From assembly GCA_900660155.1 (NCBI GenBank), contig CABFPE010000004.1, forward strand, positions 4,196,643 through 4,223,224: 26,582 nucleotides of DNA, written 5' to 3'. Under the pieces are notes generated by a model. It ran no database searches. It saw nothing but the letters and a program-made list of their open reading frames with translations, and was not told the DNA's origin. The translations under genes were made by a program, and so were the position numbers. Position 1 is the stretch's first letter. Each line of letters starts with the position of its first letter. Source of the stretch: Hofstenia miamia. Lineage: Eukaryota > Xenacoelomorpha > Acoela > Hofsteniidae. This document shows, in pieces, positions 9,681 through 20,456 of this stretch.

Positions 9681-11591
9681 AAAAATTGGTTAACAGAGCA
9701 AACTCTCATCTGAATACACAATTGAATAATCAGTAATTAATTATTTTGTTCAATTTGCTAATGTAATTCTGAAATTCGAATATTCTTATTCAAAAAGAAA
9801 CTCAGCAATACTAAATCTTAAAAATCCACCGAACTTTTAATTCAAAATATTATATTATTGTAAATGATACAGGTTTACATCTATTTAACCTGTTGTCCAT
9901 CATTATTACATCCATGTACTACATGTACTTGAAAATAAATTTTTAAAAACATTTTTTCTCTTTTATACAAGTCAATGATTAACTTGAATTCCGCTTGACA
10001 GTTTTCATTCTTAGTGCTCAGACTGATAAAATAAAGTAGTTAAACAACCTTTTAATCAGAAATCGTATTAATCGCTATAATATCCTCTCATAGATCAAGC
10101 TTATGTGCTACAGAATTTTATCAAATGGTGCACATTTGCATCAGTGTATTGACAAGTGTATGTTGATAAGCGAGGGATAAAAGTGCCGCGCCTGAGACAA
10201 CATTTGAGTTAATAGCAAATCTTATTAAGATCAATGCATTTAGATGTCTTATTAATTTCAAAATGTTAAGTAAATTATCATGAGATTCATCAAAAATTGT
10301 GTGTGTGTGTGTTGCTAGTTTTATCTGTATATTTAATATGAATCTAGTATAATGCAGCTACTATTAATAAGTGGGATGCTCATGATAATTTTCATAGGAG
10401 ACGTCATGCCTGCTTCGAGTGTATCATGTATAGCAAAATGCTAACGATAAATAATATTGATAACCACAATATAAATATGCATTTTATAAGCGATAAGTGA
10501 AACTTTGAAAACCGAAAGCAACAATAAGAGAAAATATATTAAGCTATCGATGCCTTGAAGTACATGTGCATTACAATAACGATTATTTGAAAAATACCTC
10601 TTCATTTAATAAGAAAATCTTAGCTTTAGTTTTGTAAAGATATTCGGCAAATTATGGAATAATTGACAAAACTTGGAGTCAGAAAATGCATTATTTCCTT
10701 TACTAAATAGTTTGCTTAAATTTTGTTTTCACCTACAACTATATTATTAAGACGAATATCTATTCTAAATACTTTAAAAAAAGTTCTAGTATATTTGAAC
10801 AATCTTTGATTAATTTTTACTCAATGAAGTACTTTGTTTATAATGCATGTAAGTAAATGAATAAAAATTTTTCTCGTATCTTAATGTCATAATATAACAG
10901 TTTTTAGAGTAATTAATCTCATAATTTCGTTGGGTGATGTGATCTTGACCATAACGCCTAGAGAATTTACAATAATTTGTTGAAATACGTAATTTCAGAT
11001 AGGGTTACTATGTCAATTTCGCACACGCGGTTGAGCATATCCTTTTTTGTTCTTTTTAATTCTTGCCAAACTTTAGCGTTATAATGTAGAGCACAGATTT
11101 GAAATTTGTACACATTTTCCATTTTTAATAATAATTCTAATTCGCATTCGATTTCGGCCGTTTTACATTAATCAAAACGCATTTTCATATTTAGATGCTC
11201 TTGACAACGCATGTCTAAGTATACATTGAAAAACATATTCGTTTTTAGCATCTGAAAAATTCATATTCCATGTATTGTAATAACAAATCATGAACAGAGC
11301 ATGGAAATATTTTTAATGGGAGTGTTTGCTTTATTCTTTACCATGCATGCTGTGCTATTAATTGAAATTAGCATTTATTTAGTTTCTTATACCTGAAATA
11401 TGTTTTAAAATGTATGATGGTAGTAGGAATTGAATGTTCTCAGATTTCTTGGCTAACATTTATTCGAAATTCTCCACTGAGAATAGGTTTTTACAATCAA
11501 ATTCTGTACAATCATATTTACATAACCTTCGCATTCAATATTTAACTCACTGCTACTAACTGTTCGCATCGTTTTAGTTCTGAGTTTAAAT
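9681..11591. other. Gene-free AT-rich intergenic region with a GT microsatellite
   Basis: No gene or mobile-element signature is supported over about 1.9 kb. The only clear feature is a short (GT)n run at about 10299-10313. Reading frames on both strands are short and show no family resemblance. Confidence 0.55.
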
Positions 11592-12202
11592 ATGTTTCGT
11601 AAATTCGCTTCATATCATTCCACTTTTGGAAAAGCTACTGCTTTCGCTGGGGGAGCGCTCTTGGCTGGGGTAATTTTTTCACTTTGATATTTGATTTATG
11701 TATTTAATAATTTGATTTTGTTTAATCAATGGTTTACAAAGTTCATATAAAAATATTCAGGATGATCACTTTTTCAGTAACTTTGTTTAATGCCACTATT
11801 CAGATACTTTCAGATTTATTGAAAATCTCATACGAATGCCAAGGCCGCATAAATGCCATGAAGCCGCTATTAAGTGGACACCCTGATAATTGATTCTATG
11901 ACAAAATTTCTCAGAATGTTTAGATCTTATTTAGTTTATAAGTTTTATCACGTAAGTATATTGTTAAAACAAAGTTGCTCGGCATGTTTATGCAGACTGT
12001 CTGTCGGATTTTTTGGCTTAAATTTTAGTTTTTAATGAGATAGTAAGCGCCGAACAATTTTGAACTAAACTTCTTTAACATTCTGACTGACTTCGGTCTT
12101 GTTTTATTTTCACAAAATTGCAATTGTGCTAATGACATAATAATATTTAGGTTGGAAGCGTACTTTATCAAAACACCCCCTCGGCTTTCGCCTTACCGCA
12201 AG
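11592..12202 (+). CDS. First two exons of a probable nuclear-encoded mitochondrial protein (partial)
   Basis: Exon 1 is 11592-11669 (MFRKFASYHSTFGKATAFAG then GALLAG) and ends before GTAATT. Exon 2 is 12151-12202, preceded by tttag and followed by GTATGAGC, reading VGSVLYQNTPSAFALPQ with a phase-1 end. The peptide starts with Arg, Lys, Ser and Thr and no acids, then a Gly/Ala-rich hydrophobic stretch (~16-31). This is the form of a mitochondrial presequence followed by a membrane or sorting segment, as in mitochondrial creatine kinase or intermembrane-space proteins. The mature domain was not found, so I name no protein. Intron 1 (481 bp) contains a small inverted-repeat element. A possible third exon at 12849-12988 (acceptor ttccag, 46 codons to a stop) is hydrophobic and unconvincing. 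Exon calls rest on the presequence character and good splice signals. Confidence 0.55.
11758..11885. mobile_element. 128-bp inverted-repeat element inside intron 1
   Basis: The left end is CAGGATGATCACTTTTTCAG and the right end, on the minus strand from 11885, is CAGGGTGTCCACTTAATAG. The two agree at about 12 of the first 15 positions. CAGGRTG ends resemble hAT-type termini. The flanking 8-mers do not match, so no target duplication supports it. Near its right end lies the 20-bp word shared with 1271-1290. Confidence 0.5.
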
Positions 12203-13420
12203 GTATGAGCATTTTATATTTTTATTGTTTCTTCTTTAATCTAAACGTTATTCCAAATCATTTATTTATACCTCTTCAATAAACTTTCACCACCTTTCGC
12301 AAGAATTATCGGCATCATCTCTTTCTTATAGTATAATTTGACATATCACTATAATTTCGGGCTACTTTAAATATAGTGAATTATATACCTTGCTATTGGA
12401 TGGTTGATAGTTAAATATATTTCGGTGCAGATGCGTAAATTTGGAAATATTACCTTGTAATTGTTTAATGAAGATCACAGACACCTTCAAATATATTAAT
12501 GTTAATTTCTTACTCGATTTGAGGGATGCCATTACTGATATTAGTTAACATTATAGTGATGAATGTCCAATTGCTGTATACATTTTTAAATATTTCCATG
12601 GAACAACATGACTTAATGTATTCAATTGCCTTGCTGGCGTGTCAGATTTTGAAATTCATCAATTAACTGATTCTTGAATTTCTGCAATCAATTCACGTCA
12701 ATTAGTTGCGATTAATTAAAAACAAATCAACGTAAAACTCTTAAATGCTATAACAAGAATACGAAACGAAAGTTAGTAAGCAGCAAATCAAAATAACAAT
12801 AAGAGTAAATTTTGCATTTTTCAATTATTATTTTGTTTATCATTCCAGGGGTGTTCATTTCAGCAATACTTGCATTTATAAGTTACTTGGAAATGTATTT
12901 AATCTGTAGTTTGGAAGTTGCTACAATAAGATACGGATCCATACGTGTTGTTTTTGCATATCTATCGTTTCCCTGTTTTGTTCGTTAACTTCAATATCAG
13001 TGTCTTCTGCGCTCACATTTTCTCTACACGAATATTTGGTGTACAAGACGCAGCGATTTGATATTTTCATGAGATAATAGTTGATAACGCTCGTATTCTG
13101 GACTAGGGAAAAATAACATCCTAAACTCAAAACATCTTGGCATCAGATCTATTGGAATATGCGCTTAAACTGGTTGCAGACTTGTATGTCCACCAAGCAT
13201 TCCAAACTTTTTTGCTTATAAATTACGCCAGAACAAGTTCGCTTCGCCTTTTACTATTTCCTCTAAATGTTCGGTTAAATTTCTTTAGATCATAAGCTAC
13301 TCTGAAGCGTAGGCCTAAATTTAGTAGGAAATTTAGTAGGATTCATCGACGCGTTATCGTCAGTAATGGCGACAACATTTTCGATTGAATCTTCCACGTA
13401 TGTATTCTATGAACTCATAA
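12203..13420. other. Unassigned region downstream of the mitochondrial-leader exons
   Basis: No gene is supported with confidence. A possible but weak third exon lies at 12849-12988. On the minus strand near 13310-13395 a short frame reads VEDSIENVVAITDDNASMNP. It is faintly like the ITDNASNM-type motifs of transposase RNase-H folds and may be a transposon scrap. The remaining sequence is AT-rich and featureless. Confidence 0.4.
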
Positions 13421-14024
13421 TGTCTAATTAGGGTTGTCAAATTGTATGTTAAAAATGATTATTAACTTTTAATATGTTAAAAAACGCAAAATAATATGTT
13501 AATTAACACTCGGCGATGTTAAAAATGTTATTATGGGCTAACAGTTTATTGATTGAATTGCTTGTGCAGAAATGAAATTTTGCCAATTTTTTCAATTCCA
13601 AGCATATTAAGACGTTTCAAATATGTGTAAGTCCCATCTTTCCAATCCTCTACTTGACGCAACAAATTTACAAGATTTACCACTTTAACAGCCTTGCAAT
13701 TCCCCGTAAACAAGTAGCTGTTTTACTGAACTTTCTCCCAATCTGGAATAATGTCTGTAACTGATCACCATGGTTATGAGAGTCCAAAAGATTTTCCGCA
13801 TACACTATATGAACGCAACTTTTAGCATTTACTATGCTCCAGAATTTTACTATAATTCTGATAAAAACTGCTGTAGATCTAGCATTAGAAAAACTTTGAA
13901 GTGCTGTATGACATTTGGGTGCGGAATTTCATGAGTAAAAAACCTGTCAAAAGTGAGTAACAAATTGAATTAAAAAATCAAAAATTGAGTATTAAATTGA
14001 GTAAAAACCTAGCAAAGCTATGAT
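13421..14024. repeat. Low-complexity flank of the second hAT element
   Basis: Contains several copies of words like atgttaaaaa (13445-13540) and aaattgagta (13975-14010). The latter recurs in the same orientation at 15600-15632, beyond the hAT transposase. These may be subterminal repeats of the element or parts of an older insertion. A terminal inverted repeat on this side was not found. Confidence 0.4.
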
Positions 14025-15354
14025 CAATTTGACAAATTTTAAGTTGTTCCACATGGTTACCAAGTGCCATTTAGTATGCTCCACAGTCATCATTTCTCTC
14101 GTAGGTGCCAGAAGCTGACGTAGCAATGAAAACAAGCGTTCCATCTCGAACAAAAACCAAAGGGTCAATTTAAAATTGCAAATTTTCTGTAGATTTTCAT
14201 CCAAATTGTCGGCAATATCACATCTGAAATTCTTGATACATTCTGAAAGTAGTACAAATATGGATTTTTCCTCAAAACCAAATTTAACTTAGGGCATATT
14301 TTTTTAGGCTTTCGGGGGCCGAAAAATAGCTATGCAGACCATTTCTATTTTTCCTTCCAATTTTGGGATGCAACTTGCCAGTTTCCTGAAAGTGCAGCTC
14401 ATAAAAGCAAGCTCTTGTTGAACTTTACCATCTGAAATAATACGCTTCAAATTATCAGCAGATGTACATTCACCATTTTCTAGTTGGTCAATAAATTCCG
14501 CGACTTTTGAATAATTTTCACAGAAATAAAATGCAGTGTATAGCCAAGTGCACCAACGAGTTTCAATAAATTCTGGTGCCCGCGGAGGATTTAAGAATTG
14601 AATATATTCTCGTTTACGACGACCAGAATTTTTTTAATTACAATTTCCAGTTGGTTATGAACGATTTAACTTCTTTATTCTTGTCCCGCACCAGTTCTGC
14701 CACTCCGTTTCAACCATGGCCAAACATGTCACATGCTTCATTGAAGGAAATAACTGCTTTAACGAATGTCCAGACATTTCCTGCAAAAAGCTTATAAATA
14801 GTTCTTTTCACAATCTGCATAATAAGAACATGATTGATTCTTTCTAACTTGGCGATTTCGACCAGATACGGTTTTTGATCATCTTCGCTGGACAATACTC
14901 CAACCAAAACGTCGTTAAGCATTGGTACTCTCGTCTACCACCGGGTAGAAATCCTTGCTTTCTAGGGTCTTTGAATTTCCTTGTAACTTATTCGAACTCC
15001 TTCATAAGATAGGATTTCCGGATTAAGGATTCGGACGGAAGCGTTTTCCCAGTGTACTTTTCACAACAGCGCGAAGTGCCGTGTTGCCAACTTTTTCAGA
15101 GGAATATTGGATTTCAGAAGCGCAGCTGTAAGATCCTTAAAAAATATATTTCCGTTGCTGTCAAATTGACAAATTGCCCGGTGTTAATAAACGATTGACG
15201 CTTCTTGTTTTTCTCAACATTTGAAATGTGTTTCGAAGCCTTAAATGATTATTCACTCGATATTTGATTTTATCTATTTCGAATACTTGGGGACAAGCTT
15301 TGCACCTGATTTGGTTTTAGGATGCATTGAAATTCTGTACTGATAAACACCCTG
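14025..15354 (-). pseudogene. Second hAT transposase relic (CGGBP1-related type), minus strand
   Basis: Going down the minus strand from 15354: a hAT-like terminus CAGGGTGTTTATCAGTACAG, then a zinc-finger remnant IRCKACPQVFEIDKIKYRVN (~15240-15320). Next come DLTAALLKSNIPLKKLATRH (~15070-15136), VVDEST (~14930-14950), VLVGVLSSEDDQKPYLVEIA and LERINHVLIMQIV (~14800-14915). The later blocks are APEFIETRWCTWLYTAFYFC (~14500-14580) and the C-terminal MERLFSLLRQLLAP plus HLVTMWN (~14040-14140). The order (C2 finger, DLCxAFxxANIPLxKL block, VDETTD, RWxTWL, dimerisation region) is that of the hAT family from which CGGBP1 is thought to derive. Several frame changes and stops separate the blocks, so it is inactive. 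It is not the same family as the hAT element at 2801-4551. The opposite end and target duplication were not identified. Confidence 0.8.
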
Positions 15355-15465
15355 ATAGCTGGGAGGTAAGCAGACTACCGGAAACACGGTCTTTTGGCAT
15401 GCTTTAATGACTGGCTTACACAAAAACTAATCTGCAACGTCAAACAAAGGGTGTCCATTAGCAAA

Positions 15466-15592
15466 GCAGCATCAAAATCATATTTGCTGACGAGAATCAA
15501 AGTATAGTAACAGCAAACAACCCACACGCACGCAAAGGGGCATCGAAATCTTATTGGTTGACGAGAATCAAAGTAAAGTAGCAGTTGAATAA
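15466..15592. repeat. Imperfect direct repeat, 71-bp offset
   Basis: catcaaaatcatatttgctg at 15470 and catcgaaatcttattggttg at 15541 each lead into gacgagaatcaaagtaaag-like sequence and then agtarcag. Two degenerate copies of about 48 bp lie 71 bp apart. Their function is unknown; they may be subterminal sequence of the neighbouring hAT element. Confidence 0.7.
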
Positions 15593-15639
15593 AAGACGCA
15601 AAATTGAGTTATAAATTGAGTAATTGAGTTTCCACCAAA

Positions 15640-16440
15640 TTCCACATCTTAATGATTTTCAGAGCATTTGCAGTTTATTCTGAAAAAATTATTAGCACGG
15701 GTTTAATGTTTTGCAAAAGGATAAATACATCAACGTGACAAACGAGACATTTTAATTAAGCTGTCTTTCTCTAAATTGTAGAGCTTGCGAATATCAGTAA
15801 AATCTGCCGTCTTCACGACATTGCGGCTTTCTAAAATATTTATAAAATCCATTTGAGTGACATTCCTTATAACCACAGTTTTCGAATACACTTAATTATA
15901 TGAACTTTATCATTAATCATAAATAACGGAACGTTTTCTAATGCGTTCTTTGCTTCCAGTTTCTTCAGATTCCTAAAGGAGACATTACTGAATAATTGTC
16001 TTTGAAATTATTAAACTTAATTGTATCAAAGTTCTGTTCACATTTAACAGAAATATTATTTGATTGTAATAGTAAATATTGTGCCTTTACTGATTAAGTA
16101 TACCTGAATTTGAACCCAACCTGGATTTAACCAAAAGTAAGCCGACATTCAAAATTTTCCTCAATAATGAATGTGAACATTTATTAGTTGTTGGTCCTAA
16201 CGTTATTACTAAATAATTTTTAAGAACATAGTGTATTTTATTCACATTGTCATGATTGCTTTCGATATACTCAGTAATACAAATTTTTTCGTTTCTAACC
16301 ATTTTCATTGGGAAGACTAGTTTCACAGATTTCATGTGTTCTATTAATGTACTTTGGATCATTTTTGGAAAATAGCGATGCAAAATTTGATCATCCGATT
16401 CGAAACATCTATACAGAATTAACCGTTATTCATTAGAAAT
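15640..16440. other. Unassigned stretch with a minus-strand open frame
   Basis: On the minus strand a frame stays open from about 16425 down to a stop near 16087 (LILYRCFESDDQILHRYFPK, then KMIQSTLIEHMKSVKLVF and onward). It has no ATG near its beginning and resembles no family I recognise. It could be an internal exon, a transposon piece or chance. The rest of the stretch shows nothing. Confidence 0.35.
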
Positions 16441-16449
16441 GCAAAGGGT

Positions 16450-16907
16450 GTGCGATACAGTCCAACCTGTTTCACACCAAATTGTATTAACTATTAATAA
16501 AAAAATAAAAACTACTCACGTGTTAAATTTAATAAAAATATCATGAGTCAATCCTTTATTAATACTGTAATTTATAACTGGAATATATTGCCAAAAGAAA
16601 TGAAAATAATAGACAACCTTAAAAAATTCAAAAAACAATTAAAATTATAATTTCTCAAACAAAAGTTTATATCAGGTAGATCATGGATAGGATTTAAATT
16701 TTATAATAACGATTATACAATAAATCGAAATTAGTAAGCTATCCGCAGTCAGTGTATTTTTTAGTCAGTGTTGTTTTATTTATTTCATTTTTGTTATTAT
16801 TCATTTTTTTGTATATAGTAGTTAATGACGCTATTCATTTGAAATATCAGTAAAATATTGTAAAAAAATTCAAATGAATATAGATTATCTTATCTTATCT
16901 TATCTTA
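16450..16907 (+). mobile_element. 5'-truncated LINE 3' end with ATCTT tail
   Basis: A frame leading to the stop at 16648-16650 reads NYSRVKFNKNIMSQSFINTV, IYNWNILPKEMKIIDN and LKKFKKQLKL. The NxWNxLP motif followed by a Lys-rich FKKxLK helix is the standard C-terminus of many LINE ORF2 proteins. About 240 bp of AT-rich 3' UTR follows and ends in four copies of ATCTT (about 16886-16907), a simple-repeat tail of the kind used in target-primed reverse transcription. The upstream part of the element is missing. Confidence 0.85.
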
Positions 16908-17635
16908 GTATTACTACTAAATCTATAACGTGGAGCTAGTTGATAATTCACAAGAATTATTAGATTCTTCTATCTGATAGTCTGATAATTACAATAAGTA
17001 AGAATGCAATTTAAAGAATCAACGTTGAGCAAAGAACATACAACAATTTTAAGAATTGTGACATACTTTCACAGAACACACTTGTCTTTCCAGCAGAGGC
17101 GTATTCTCCCCTGGTGCGAGGTGTGTGGCGCACTATTTAAATTTGAATTTCTTGTTTACAATACTACTGAATTCGTGTATCTGAAGTTTTGGTAATAAAT
17201 ATTTTCAAATGTCGTAAGTTCAGTTATCACATTGACTGAGCATCTCATCCGTTTTTTTAATGTTCATAGGAATTTAAAAATATGTAATTGCTGATATAGT
17301 TCATATTGGTATTAAAATTAAATCGAATTAGGGATTTTCAAATTACATGTAACACAGACTGAACCAATCTCTAGTCTTTGAAATTATACTACAATGGTGT
17401 TCAATTGTGCTGATAATTCAAATATATTACAATTATATATGCCTTCACAATCCTATAAAGCTAACATTTTCTATTTTTTAGCCATGTATACTAATTATCT
17501 CAATGTGGTCAGCTCATTTATCAATTTTCCAAATACAATACATATTCATATGATAAATTCATACATTTATCACTATAATAAATTCACTAGAATTTCAAGA
17601 AGCAATGTGTGCGTTGAAATTACCGCACACGATCA

Positions 17636-17683
17636 AATAAGCGTAGCTGGTGGAATTGTAATAAGCGTAGCTGGTGGAATTGT
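17636..17683. repeat. Two exact tandem copies of a 24-bp unit
   Basis: aataagcgtagctggtggaa plus ttgt is repeated exactly twice, head to tail, at 17636-17659 and 17660-17683. It lies inside the 1.47-kb hAT-type element. The copy number may vary between individuals. Confidence 0.9.
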
Positions 17684-18041
17684 AGCTGAACGTTGCTGAT
17701 TGGTTACGCACAATGGAAAATAAATCTTCGGGGTTGTGTTCATGGGCACCGCACATCTATTGAGAAATCGTATTTCTCAAGTTTATAACGAGTGACTACA
17801 TCCCGGTTTACATTTTCTTATGCTTAAATCGACACTGATAAATTATCATTATTTCTGTTTGAATAATAAACTGGTTCAGGGAAATAATTTTTGATATGCT
17901 TCATTATATTTTTGCTTTTGAAAATACTTCAATATACTAAAATTTGCTAATATAATAGCAATTATTTATTTATGATAAATTTAGCAACATTCAATTTTCG
18001 TTTCATACATGTTGTAAGCAGGAATGAGCGAATTGCAAAAA

Positions 18042-18185
18042 ATGTTTTCTAAATTTTCAATAAAATTCCATACGAATTTGAAAGAAACATTAAAAATAAC
18101 CTTCCAAAAACATGTGGATACTTTTCCTTAAAAATTGGAAAGGCCATTAAAAAATATAAAACCTCCTTATGGATGATTTATTAAA
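18042..18185 (+). mobile_element. Probable LINE C-terminal scrap inside the hAT-type element
   Basis: One frame reads FERNIKNNLPKTCGYFSLKI then GKAIKKYKTSLWMIY and a stop. NNLPKTC followed by a Lys-rich helix is similar to LINE ORF2 ends (W/N-x-LP, then FKKxLK). It is too short to be certain and no tail repeat is evident. Confidence 0.4.
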
Positions 18186-18622
18186 TGTAAAATTCATTGC
18201 ACATTCTACGAAAAAATTTTTAGTTTAGAAAGAATTATTAAATAATCTTTCTTGTTTTTCCCCTCTAATCTGCTAATCACATGTATATTTTTTTAAAATA
18301 TTTTTATAGAAAGTAATTTGTTTTTCACACCATGAAATATTTGGAAATCGTCAGCAAATTGAGAGGAATTAAACGCAGTGTGCAATGTACACAATTCAAC
18401 TTCTTTCTTCATATTTTATTAACAATTTTTATTATTTCTATTATTGGCTTGTAAATTGCAACTATCGTATGCACACGTTTTGCTTCAATATCACATTTTG
18501 AACCAAAATATGGAGTTGTTTCTACCGCACACTAGGAAATTCGGCATACGCTACGCCACTGCTTTCCAGTTGTGAGTGCTTATTTCAGTACAAGTATTTG
18601 TGTGAACTTTAGTAACTTGACA

Positions 18623-18867
18623 TTAACACGTTAAGTGCCACATGCGCCACCAGTGGCTCATGGGGCGCACTCTGAGTACAGCAAATGAGCCACCAGTGGC
18701 TCATTTCTAAATTTTATTTTTTATTATTTTTTCCTATATTTTTTGTCTGTAATGATATTTATTTCGCAATTTTTATTTATAAAACATATATAATGGGTTT
18801 GCGGCAAATTGAAGTCATGGCGTTGCACGGAATTTTGCAAAATCGAGAATGACGTTTAACGTGTTAA
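18623..18867. mobile_element. piggyBac-like MITE with TTAA target sites
   Basis: TTAA at 18623-18626 and 18864-18867 flank a 237-bp element with ends CACGTTAAGTGCCA (left) and CACGTTAAACGTCA (right, minus strand). TTAACACGTT-type termini are seen in many piggyBac-like elements. The left third contains the word caccagtggctcat twice (about 18648 and 18692). The second copy belongs to a hairpin with 9-bp arms atgagccac / gtggctcat and a 2-bp loop. There is no coding capacity. Confidence 0.8.
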
Positions 18868-20024
18868 ATAGTGTATATTCATTCAACACAAAATTTGATG
18901 TAAAAAATTAACATGCTTGCTAATATTCTGATAAGATTTTAAGTAATAATATAAACAATTTAGCTCTGTGTTACTTTTGGATTTGGCGAAATTAGCGTAT
19001 TTAATGGATATGAACTGCAATTATTCGATGCTGTTATGCCAAAACCAAAGTTTGTATAAAATCTCAATCTAAGATTACCAGATATTTCGCTAATATTTTT
19101 ATTATATGCATCTTTCGTAGGCAATGATTTTCTAATACTTACTGATTTTCTTTCAACCCACGTAGTATGAACAGTTTGTTTTAATATTGTTATTTTCATT
19201 AAACAATATGTAATAAGTAATATAATGTAATTTTCTTTTATTGCAAGACAGGTGTCCTCGTTTATCCAATATTGCAGATGGTCAGCAGTAAAAAAGTGTA
19301 ATTTTTACATCAGCAATAAATAGATATCCATACAAATTTGTGTAGAATACTATATTTTTCCAAAGATATGCAGAATGAAGTGTAAAATTGAATAATTTCA
19401 ACCTTGATCTTCGCTCAAGATCTGCTACCTGCAACGCTTCGATCGAGAATTCTTTCAATATACTACAACTTCAAATAAATTTTTTTTTAAATTGAAATCA
19501 AAACCAGTTCCACATAAATTCTGAAATAACATTTCAAATTTGGTGGATTGGCCTGTTGAAATCGAATCTGTTAACTGCCTAAAAAATTGACTTTTGATGT
19601 TTGAGTAATATGTTAACATGTTTGCATGCTAATACAATGATTCTCGACTTTATCACTGTCTGCAGAGTCTAGGTTATCTTTCTTGAAAGTGTTATGTGGG
19701 TGTGGTGTCGGCTCACAATACAAGGAACTATCTGAGGAATCTTCCATTACGACTGTTTAACGTTAAGTATGCATGGAAATTCAAAGATTATTGTGAAATA
19801 GTAATCGCGAATATGTTTCATACTAATTTAAGTAAATACTACATGGGTAAACAAAGAACCAGATAGTTGCTGTCGATCCGAGCAAAAAAAATAAACAAAT
19901 TATTGGAATGTTGATTTTCATTTTTAAATATTTTATCCATGGATCCACTATGTCATTGACTGACTAAGCAGGTTGTGTTTCTTATAAAAAATAAAATGCA
20001 CGTTTTTTTCTCAAAAATCGTTGT
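18868..20024. other. Gene-free AT-rich stretch with one small minus-strand ORF
   Basis: A 79-codon ATG-initiated frame runs on the minus strand at 18960-19199 (starts MKITILKQTVHTTWVERK). It contains a strong donor-like TCAGTAAGT and matches nothing I know. I do not call it a gene. No repeat or RNA gene is evident. Confidence 0.4.
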
Positions 20025-20108
20025 CAATTATTTTTGTTCGAAACGACAGATTGGCTTTCATTGCGGATGAGACAACGAATCAATCTCTTGGAAATAAGCA
20101 AAAATGTT
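20025..20108 (+). pseudogene. Possible hAT (DUF4371-type) transposase scrap
   Basis: A short frame reads RNDRLAFIADETTNQSLGNK, resembling the FxIIADETTDxSxKEQ motif that carries the first catalytic Asp in DUF4371 hAT transposases. Nothing recognisable precedes or follows it and no ends were found. Confidence 0.4.
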
Positions 20109-20456
20109 ATAAGCCATTAACTATAAATATATTAAACATGCCAATAAATACACTATTGACTTGGGAATTTGTTTTGTTAGTCTCTTTATGAGTGAACAAC
20201 TATATGGACTTTTACAAAAAATGAAGTGCTAATTGTTTTCCATCAATTATTTAAGGTTTTAGCAATGGTTTTACCAACTTATTTAAAATTTAATGTATAT
20301 TCATTATGAAGCTGTGTGGAGTTAGAGACTACCAGACTTCAACACAGTGAGCCGTATCTGCACATCAGATTTGAAGGATACCATACTTACTCAACATTTT
20401 TCAGTGTTTTGCTTAACTATTTAAAGCATTATTCAATCACTTTTCCTTTAGTACAC

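Larger units (their letters stand above)
17086..18569. mobile_element. 1.47-kb non-autonomous hAT-type element with perfect 8-bp target duplication
   Basis: The element runs 17094-18561. The left end is CAGAGGCGTATTCTCCC; the right end read on the minus strand is CAGTGGCGTAGCGTATG, matching at 9 of the first 10 bases. CAGnGGCGTA ends are common in hAT elements. Perfect 8-bp duplications ctttccag flank it (17086-17093 and 18562-18569), the hAT length. The words tgtgtggcg near the left end and gtgtgcggt near the right extend the similarity. I see no transposase; the open frame at 17394-17699 matches nothing. It contains a 24-bp tandem repeat and a LINE scrap. The perfect duplication suggests moderate age at most. 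Confidence 0.85.

Noticed and set aside
12849-12988. Possible third exon of the mitochondrial-leader gene
   Set aside because: It has an acceptor and the right phase, but the peptide is generic and hydrophobic with no recognisable domain, so it was left out of the gene model.
13600-15640. Direct repeats of aaattgagt around the second hAT relic as ends of a larger element
   Set aside because: The repeats are short and low-complexity, with no coding or terminal signatures beyond the hAT pieces.
20316-20456. Upstream extension of the NDP kinase frame
   Set aside because: It lacks an ATG at its start, crosses a likely splice acceptor at 20450-20451, and the family begins at the [12 protein letters not shown] methionine.
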